From a virus, in IMG/VR virus record IMGVR_UViG_3300026488_000027, positions 1-64,000 of that record: DNA of 64,000 bases. One strand, 5' to 3'. Within the stretch, counting starts at the first letter, position 1; each line of letters begins with the position of its first letter. A program made the position numbers and the translations under genes. Of the stretch, positions 59,458 to 64,000 are shown piece by piece. Under the pieces are notes generated by a model. It was not told the DNA's origin. It worked only from the letters and a program-made list of their open reading frames with translations, and did not search any database.

Positions 59458-60021
59458 ATGTATATGTATAAATATATACGAAAGAATAAGTTGGTTAAAA
59501 ATTATCCTGAAGTTATGGAAAAGCTAAAAGTAAAAGAATATTGGAGGAATAGGGCAGAGTTTCTGTTAGATGATATCCAAAATTGTAAAATTGAGTTTGC
59601 TTTAATTTCAAAAATTTCCAATTTTCTAAAAGATTTAAAAAATACCCACTTTGTTTTAACCGATGAAGTAGAGTTATACTACAACAGATGTAATAAAATC
59701 TTAAATTGGGTTGTTTCTGAACTTTCTATTGCTAATGGTAATTTTAAGGAAGATATTAAATTTGATGCTAAGAGACACTTAGAATACCTTTGGGAAATGT
59801 TTTTGAAGACTTTTGTAAGAATGGTAGATGAAATGGGGAAATCAATTGTGGAAGAGATAGAAAAATTCGAGAGATTTATTGAGACTGAGCCTGAAGATTT
59901 GGATTGGTTTTATGATGCTGATGTTGTTTCAAGAGATATGAAAAGGAAAAGCTCTGCTCCATGTGCTGGTGAATATGCTCGTGATGATCATGTTGAAGAC
60001 TATGATTGGTGGGATTTTTAA
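59458..60021 (+). CDS. Hypothetical protein, 187 aa
   Basis: Helical, with a basic start (YKYIRKNKLVKNYPEVM) and a strongly acidic, aspartate-rich end with DWFYDADVVSRD and DDHVEDYDWWDF. AGAGGGG precedes the start. No family recognised. Confidence 0.6.
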   Translation: MYMYKYIRKNKLVKNYPEVMEKLKVKEYWRNRAEFLLDDIQNCKIEFALISKISNFLKDLKNTHFVLTDEVELYYNRCNKILNWVVSELSIANGNFKEDIKFDAKRHLEYLWEMFLKTFVRMVDEMGKSIVEEIEKFERFIETEPEDLDWFYDADVVSRDMKRKSSAPCAGEYARDDHVEDYDWWDF

Positions 60022-60038
60022 ATAAATAGGAGGAGAAG

Positions 60039-60617
60039 ATGATAGAGAAAAAGACTAATCTTGACATTTTCAAAATGTTCTTTGAAGGAAATATGAAATT
60101 TTCATGTGAAATGGATCTACAAAAATCACAATACGCTCTATTCTTTGAGACAGAAAACATAAAAATACCATTTTTCACAACCGACACATTGACAGAAAAG
60201 GACTTGATAAATGAAATTATACAAAGATTCAACCAACTGATCATAATCTATGAAATCAAAAACAGGATAGTTGATGGGGAATATATTCCTGTTCTATTCA
60301 GATTTGAAGAAATAAACAAAGAATTTGAAAAACCAGTCAACATATTCACCTTAGCCGAATTAGCAAACTATCTTCCATATGATCATGAATTAGCAGAAAG
60401 AATTTCAGTAGATTACAACTTACTTCTTTTCTTGAAATCTCTACATACTTTAAGAGAAAACATACCATGGAAAGGTTTCGCCATTGCCTTAAAAACCATA
60501 CCTCCCTTCATTGAAGTGAACTTAGAACACATCATTAACAAATTCAACAAAGAAAACAATGCAAATATCAAGATAGAAAGAAAGAATGCTATTTACATAC
60601 TGACCAATAGTTTATAA
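60039..60617 (+). CDS. Hypothetical protein, 192 aa
   Basis: Strand-rich first half (YALFFETENIKIPFF) and helical second half. AGGAGG precedes the start. No family recognised. Confidence 0.6.
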   Translation: MIEKKTNLDIFKMFFEGNMKFSCEMDLQKSQYALFFETENIKIPFFTTDTLTEKDLINEIIQRFNQLIIIYEIKNRIVDGEYIPVLFRFEEINKEFEKPVNIFTLAELANYLPYDHELAERISVDYNLLLFLKSLHTLRENIPWKGFAIALKTIPPFIEVNLEHIINKFNKENNANIKIERKNAIYILTNSL

Positions 60618-60629
60618 GACAGAATCATC

Positions 60630-60998
60630 ATGCACAAGTTTAAAATAGCCATAGTTGGTTCCAGAAAATACAATGACTATCACAAAGTTGAAAAAGAATT
60701 CTTCAAGCTTTTGAGTGACTTAGGAAGACCAAAAGAAAACATACTTATAATATCAGGTGGCGCTAAAGGTGTAGATACCATAGCACAACAAATAGCAAAA
60801 AACCATGGAATACCCATTCTTATCTTCTATCCCAACTATTCAAAATATGGTAAGAAAGCACCTCTAATAAGAAACATTCAAATCATAGAACATTCTGACT
60901 TTATACTTGCTTTTCCAACAAAAGATTCAAGAGGAACAAGGTTTGTCATAAAAGAAGCAGAAAAGAGAAAACTTCCTTGCAGAATGATAGAAATATAA
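60630..60998 (+). CDS. SLOG/DprA-like Rossmann protein (YspA/DUF2493 type)
   Basis: Family pattern over the full 122 aa: IAIVGSRKYNDYHKVE, ENILIISGGAKGVDTIAQQI, a proline/tyrosine loop YPNYSKYGKKAPLIRN, and SDFILAFPTKDSRGTRFVIK. SLOG domains bind nucleotides or nucleotide-derived signals and occur in phage and anti-phage systems. Weak Shine-Dalgarno; 12 bp after the preceding gene. Confidence 0.85.
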   Translation: MHKFKIAIVGSRKYNDYHKVEKEFFKLLSDLGRPKENILIISGGAKGVDTIAQQIAKNHGIPILIFYPNYSKYGKKAPLIRNIQIIEHSDFILAFPTKDSRGTRFVIKEAEKRKLPCRMIEI

Positions 60999-61016
60999 CT
61001 AAAAGGAGGATAAATA

Positions 61017-61490
61017 ATGAAACTCTTTGATCCATTAAGGGAAGAAATGATAGAAATAAATGAAAGTGATAAGACAGTAAAAAGAAAGAAAATAAAGAAT
61101 AATACTTTTGAAATTAATAAATGCAAAATATTTACTTTCAATAAAGCGTTTATAAAAAAGTTAAATGAAAATGCACAAGCAAAAGCAGTAATCAAAATGA
61201 GAGATTACTTTAATTATGATTTCATAGGTTCAAGATATGCTGGTGAAGAAATAAGAAGAGAAATTGACAAATATCTATCCGAGGGCTACAATAAGATTGT
61301 AGTAGACTTTACAGGAATAACAGGAATCACTCAAGCATTTGGTGATGAGGTCTTAGGAATATATATTAGAGCATACGGAACTAAATGGGTCAGAAAATAT
61401 CTTGAATTTAAAAATCTTCATCCTAATGTAGATGCTGTCTTAAGATTTGTCTGGAATTATTCAAAGAAAATGAAATCCCAGGAAAAATAA
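61017..61490 (+). CDS. STAS-like (DUF4325) protein
   Basis: The C-terminal 95 residues match the STAS-like family: YDFIGSRYAGEEIRREID, KIVVDFTGITGITQAFGDEV, then FKNLHPNVDAVLRFVW. About 60 residues of charged extension precede it. Such domains often pair with a GHKL kinase, not seen here. 157 aa. AGGAGG precedes the start. Last gene of the rightward block. Confidence 0.78.
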   Translation: MKLFDPLREEMIEINESDKTVKRKKIKNNTFEINKCKIFTFNKAFIKKLNENAQAKAVIKMRDYFNYDFIGSRYAGEEIRREIDKYLSEGYNKIVVDFTGITGITQAFGDEVLGIYIRAYGTKWVRKYLEFKNLHPNVDAVLRFVWNYSKKMKSQEK

Positions 61491-61500
61491 CTTTAATATA

Positions 61501-61659
61501 ACCTTCAATTATAAAATCTCAGAGAAAATGGTTCATAATCTTTAATTTCAAAAATACCAAAAAAAGAATTTGGTATAACCTGAATTTTAGAAACCTCAGA
61601 AAAAATAATTTGGTATAGTCCTAATCCTAAAAACCTTGGAAAAAATGGTTTTGGTGTTG
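61501..61659. repeat. Four tandem degenerate 39-41-bp repeats
   Basis: Units at 61501-61539, 61540-61578, 61579-61619 and 61620-61659. Units 3 and 4 share CCT-AAT--TA-AAACCT--G and AAAAAAT--TT-GGT; units 2 and 3 end in TTTGGTATA. Non-coding; the unit lengths are not multiples of three. Likely binding-site cluster at the end of the rightward block. Confidence 0.6.
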
Positions 61660-61969
61660 TTCTTCCCCTCCCCTCCTTTCTCATTTTCGTGGACGCCCAT
61701 ACCCTTATAATGTTTGATAAAAACAACAAATAGTGAAAAAACATAAGAAAAACAATAACTTAGAAAAATTATGTGAAAAAGATAACAAATGAAGTGTTTT
61801 ATTTTTGTAGTGTTTTAGGTGGTAAGAAAAGAATAAAAACAGTAAGGGGTTAATAAAAATCTGTCATTTTTGATTAGTTTTATTATAGTGAGGGAACCTG
61901 AAATATATCGCAATCACAAGTCCTAATAAACAGTAAAATTTTAACCTTGATAAAAAACCAAAATGACAA
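61660..61969. other. Non-coding A+T-rich stretch
   Basis: No gene seen. Contains a pyrimidine run TTCTTCCCCTCCCCTCC, a -10-like TTATAAT at about 61,704, an inverted CRP-like half site (CAATCACAAG, 61911-61920) and a TAAAATTTTAACC sequence that recurs at about 62,517. Confidence 0.4.
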
Positions 61970-62434
61970 CTATTTTTCAACCAGGTTTTGGACTCTAACA
62001 ATATCTTCACCTAAAGAGAAGGTTGAGATTGCTCTTAAGGTATTGATAAATAAAGGATTATTAGCAAAATCATAAACCAAAACTTCATTATATCTGAAAG
62101 TGAAAAGATCAAAAAGACAATTAAATCCTCTATTGTTTGGTGTTTGCTCTAAGTCCCTAATAATAATGATCCTTTTATGGTAAGATGGGTAATTTTTCAT
62201 GATCTCTTTAACCAAATGAGTGTTTTTATAATAGTGTTTTTTAGATCTAAAGATAAAGAGAATGATTTTAGAATGAGGTTTTGGGTTGAAACCTAAAGAC
62301 CTTATAAGAGAATAGAGGGAGTTTGTATCTATCTTCCTGATTTTCAAGATTTTTCTTCTTTTCAAACCTCTTTTTAATCTATAAACTGTTAAATGATGGA
62401 AACCTAAAAACTGCATTATATGTCTTGTTCTCAT
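61970..62434 (-). CDS. Hypothetical protein, possible DNA-binding N terminus, 154 aa
   Basis: Basic N terminus with TRHIMQFLGFHHLTVYRLKR followed by RRKILKIRK, which could be a helix-turn-helix (FHHLTVYRLKRGL), then a mixed fold with IILFIFRSKKHYY and RIIIIRDLEQ. GGAGG lies six bases before ATG 62434. No family recognised. Flanked by CTTGTGATTG motifs on both sides. Confidence 0.6.
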   Translation of the reverse strand: MRTRHIMQFLGFHHLTVYRLKRGLKRRKILKIRKIDTNSLYSLIRSLGFNPKPHSKIILFIFRSKKHYYKNTHLVKEIMKNYPSYHKRIIIIRDLEQTPNNRGFNCLFDLFTFRYNEVLVYDFANNPLFINTLRAISTFSLGEDIVRVQNLVEK

Positions 62435-62710
62435 GGCTTCCTCCATAAGCTATTATTGTGTCTCTATTATTATATGGGTTGCACGACTATATCGTGGTAT
62501 ATAGCCGAATAAGCTATAAAATTTTAACCCCTATTTTACTTGTGATATTTTTCACTAAATTGAGTGTAAAATAATAGTTTGCTTGTGATTGTGATAACTT
62601 TCTTATTTGTGGGTAATATTTAGGTAAGCTTGGAAGATATACTATCTTAACAAAAATAGTAAATTATTACCGGCGTGCTCGTGATCACATTCACAAATAG
62701 AGGGAAAAAT
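62435..62710. promoter_or_regulatory. Control region with inverted repeats and CRP-like sites
   Basis: No gene in 314 bp. Holds a leftward TATAAT (about 62,477), a near-palindrome CTATATCGTGGTATATAG, the motif TTGTGATTGTGATAAC (62583-62598) and CTCGTGATCACATTCACAA (62678-62696), which recurs inverted at 63971. Confidence 0.5.
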
Positions 62711-62741
62711 ACAGGGCAAGGGACTAAACCCCTTGCCCTGT
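62711..62741 (-). terminator. Rho-independent terminator for the leftward gene group
   Basis: Perfect 12-bp arms ACAGGGCAAGGG (62711-62722) and CCCTTGCCCTGT (62730-62741), 7-base loop; the minus strand continues ATTTTTCCC. It ends the operon whose last gene stops at 62749. Confidence 0.88.
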
Positions 62742-62748
62742 GGTATGG

Positions 62749-62985
62749 TTAATTATCGGAAAATAGTTCATTAAAATCTTCAAATAAATCCTTATAATAA
62801 TGGTTGAGGTAATGGTTAAAATACTCAATTACTGAATCCACAATCTCTTTACCATCCAACTTATAAAACTCTTCTATATGTTCCAAAGTCTTGATCAGGG
62901 CTTTTTCCAAAAGATATGGATGTTTTCCAAAACTACTTAAAAAAGAAAAAACATATGTTTTTTTATGCTTTTGTGTCAATCTCAT
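62749..62985 (-). CDS. Hypothetical protein, 78 aa
   Basis: Helical with aromatic residues (YVFSFLSSFGKHPYLLEKAL, FNHYLNHYYKDLFEDFNELF). It starts in a TAATG overlap with the preceding gene, with GGGGGTG upstream. No family recognised. Confidence 0.6.
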   Translation of the reverse strand: MRLTQKHKKTYVFSFLSSFGKHPYLLEKALIKTLEHIEEFYKLDGKEIVDSVIEYFNHYLNHYYKDLFEDFNELFSDN

Positions 62986-63311
62986 TACTCACCCCCACAA
63001 AATCTTTCATAAAACTCCTCTAAGTTGATATAATATCTTGTTTTGTCCCTCCCAGTCTCCACTATTGGCACCCCCATATCAACAAACAACCTTACTATTT
63101 CCATATATTTACTCTGGCTTATTCTATTCTTTATCACCCCCCCTGCTTGTAGATAGTCGTTGAAGACAGACACACTAAGCCGAGTAACACCATCGGCAAG
63201 GAGCTCAGGACACAACTCCTTGAGCTCCTCAATAAATTTTTTCACATGATCCTCATATGAAGACCTTTTTAAGGCTTCCCTTTTCTTTTCCAAAATTTTT
63301 TTCAACAACAT
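62985..63311 (-). CDS. Hypothetical protein, possible winged helix, 108 aa
   Basis: Basic start (LLKKILEKKREALKRSS), then a C-terminal half with the order helix-helix-strand-wing (QSKYMEIVRLFVDMGVPIVE, then GRDKTRYYINLEEF) that resembles a winged helix. GGAGGTG lies before ATG 63311. Probably a DNA-binding regulator; no family recognised. Confidence 0.58.
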   Translation of the reverse strand: MLLKKILEKKREALKRSSYEDHVKKFIEELKELCPELLADGVTRLSVSVFNDYLQAGGVIKNRISQSKYMEIVRLFVDMGVPIVETGRDKTRYYINLEEFYERFCGGE

Positions 63312-63359
63312 CCTCACACCTCCCAAACATTGTTTTATTTTAGGTTTAGTAAAATAAAA

Positions 63360-63385
63360 AGGATTAGGGACTCGGCCCTAATCCT
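63360..63385 (-). terminator. Rho-independent terminator overlapping a stop codon
   Basis: AGGATTAGGG (63360-63369) and CCCTAATCCT (63376-63385) form a perfect 10-bp stem; the minus strand continues TTTTTATTTT. The TAG of the gene at 63378 lies inside the stem. Genes further left need read-through or another promoter. Confidence 0.87.
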
Positions 63386-63782
63386 CTTCTTCTTCGTAAA
63401 CATCCTCATACTCTTCAAAACCTTCATCCTCTACAAAACCATAGGGGGAGGGAGCATCCTCCAAAATAGCCACTATGTTTCCAACGCTTGAGTTTATTTC
63501 GACCTTACCATTAGACACAAACTCAACCCCGATCTCTCTTTCTTCAAAAATATCCAACATCCCTCCAAACAAAAACTCTACACTACCCTCTGGCACTCCC
63601 ATAACCAAACCCTTAGAAGACAAATTAATAGATATTCTATCATCCTCATTTTTAAAGTAAACATTTCCTGTAATAGATTCTCTTTTCCAAAACCTAAAAC
63701 CTTCAGGCAAATACACGCCTACATAGTGTCCATATCCACCCAAATACAAATATTTTCTTTCATTATCCCATATCATCCTCAT
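63378..63782 (-). CDS. Hypothetical acidic protein, 134 aa
   Basis: Strand-rich body (YLYLGGYGHYVGVYLPEGF, ISINLSSKGLVMG) with a very acidic C terminus (EEYEDVYEEEED). GGAGGT lies six bases before ATG 63782. No family recognised. Ends inside its own terminator. Confidence 0.62.
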   Translation of the reverse strand: MRMIWDNERKYLYLGGYGHYVGVYLPEGFRFWKRESITGNVYFKNEDDRISINLSSKGLVMGVPEGSVEFLFGGMLDIFEEREIGVEFVSNGKVEINSSVGNIVAILEDAPSPYGFVEDEGFEEYEDVYEEEED

Positions 63783-63804
63783 CCTTCCACCTCCCTTGGT
63801 TTTT

Positions 63805-63831
63805 GAGCTTGAGGTTTTATCCTCCAAGCTC
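63805..63831 (-). promoter_or_regulatory. Hairpin in the 5' leader of the acidic-protein gene
   Basis: GAGCTTGAGG (63805-63814) pairs with CCTCCAAGCTC (63821-63831) with one bulge. It lies about 25 bases before the start codon, upstream of the Shine-Dalgarno. A leftward TATATA at about 63,842 could be its -10. Confidence 0.4.
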
Positions 63832-63970
63832 GCCGATAACTATATACCCTCTTTTACCCTTATGCAACCCCCTTTTTCAAATTTTTTATTGTGATTTTTT
63901 CCTTATTTATCAGGGACTTAGGATTAGGTAGATTTTTTCTATTTTAGTTATTTTAGATTTTTATGTTTGA

Positions 63971-63989
63971 TTGTGAATGTGATCACGAG
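63971..63989. repeat. 19-bp inverted copy of a CRP-like site
   Basis: TTGTGAATGTGATCACGAG, exact reverse complement of 62678-62696. It contains TGTGA-N6-TCAC, close to CRP/FNR-family sites. The pair flanks three leftward genes. Confidence 0.6.
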
Positions 63990-64000
63990 GAATTTGTTAT

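Noticed and set aside
61505-61744. 79-codon leftward frame over the 40-bp repeats
   Set aside because: It only reads through non-coding repeats whose length is not a multiple of three, and it has no ribosome binding site.
1-64000. tRNA genes, integrase or lysogeny repressor
   Set aside because: No cloverleaf-like sequence, tyrosine or serine integrase motif, or CI-like repressor was recognised, so the window gives no sign of a temperate lifestyle; absence by eye is not proof.

Overview
The window is a stretch of an AT-rich tailed-phage genome, most likely a siphovirus: it carries an HK97-type head module, a 2,051-codon tape measure gene, tail fibres, a full replication set and a lysis cassette. 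Ribosome binding sites are strong (GGAGG), most promoters are TTGACA/TATAAT-like, and genes overlap by ATGA or TAATG, all of which points to a bacterial host. The class III (oxygen-sensitive) ribonucleotide reductase with its activase, and the Lys/Glu/Ile-rich proteins, suggest an anaerobic or facultative, low-GC and possibly thermophilic host. This is inference; nothing in the sequence names the host.

Layout. (1) 1-14,101, leftward: nucleotide and recombination genes. These are NrdD (cut by the window edge, with an intein), NrdG, ThyX, a ParB-like protein, a PD-(D/E)XK nuclease, dUTPase, Rad50/Mre11-like SbcC/SbcD, a RecA/UvsX-like recombinase and a gp32-like SSB. (2) 14,102-14,853: a divergent, non-coding control region with nine 12-14-bp repeats next to an A+T run, the best origin candidate. 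(3) 14,854-24,264, rightward: DnaB-like helicase, DnaG-type primase, a uracil-DNA glycosylase/family A polymerase fusion, then an IscB gene with its omega RNA, then a calcineurin-like phosphoesterase. (4) 24,257-51,411, leftward: late genes, running from small terminase candidate, TerL (with an intein) and portal-MuF fusion through protease, capsid, connectors, tail tube, frameshifted chaperone pair, tape measure and lectin-domain fibres. The block ends with a transglutaminase-like protein, a pentein (amidinotransferase/DDAH-like) enzyme and a phosphatidylserine-decarboxylase-like protein. (5) 51,489-61,490, rightward: a secreted Cys-rich protein, NadR-like kinase, deaminase, nuclease, endolysin, holin, YopX-like, ClpP-like, SLOG and STAS-like proteins and many small unknowns. 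(6) 61,501-64,000: tandem 40-bp repeats and a leftward group of four unknown genes with clear terminators and CRP-like inverted sites.

How it fits together. Nucleotide supply (NrdD/G, ThyX, dUTPase, deaminase) feeds a self-contained replisome (helicase, primase, SSB, polymerase). Recombination is handled by SbcC/D and RecA-like proteins. Uracil is limited at three points: dUTP hydrolysis, thymidylate synthesis and a glycosylase domain on the polymerase itself. The most unusual features are the IscB-omega RNA locus, whose leader shares 18 exact bases with a second site in this phage; the pentein/decarboxylase-like gene pair; the polymerase fusion; two inteins at catalytic sites, one with a decayed endonuclease; and a lambda-like G/GT frameshift.
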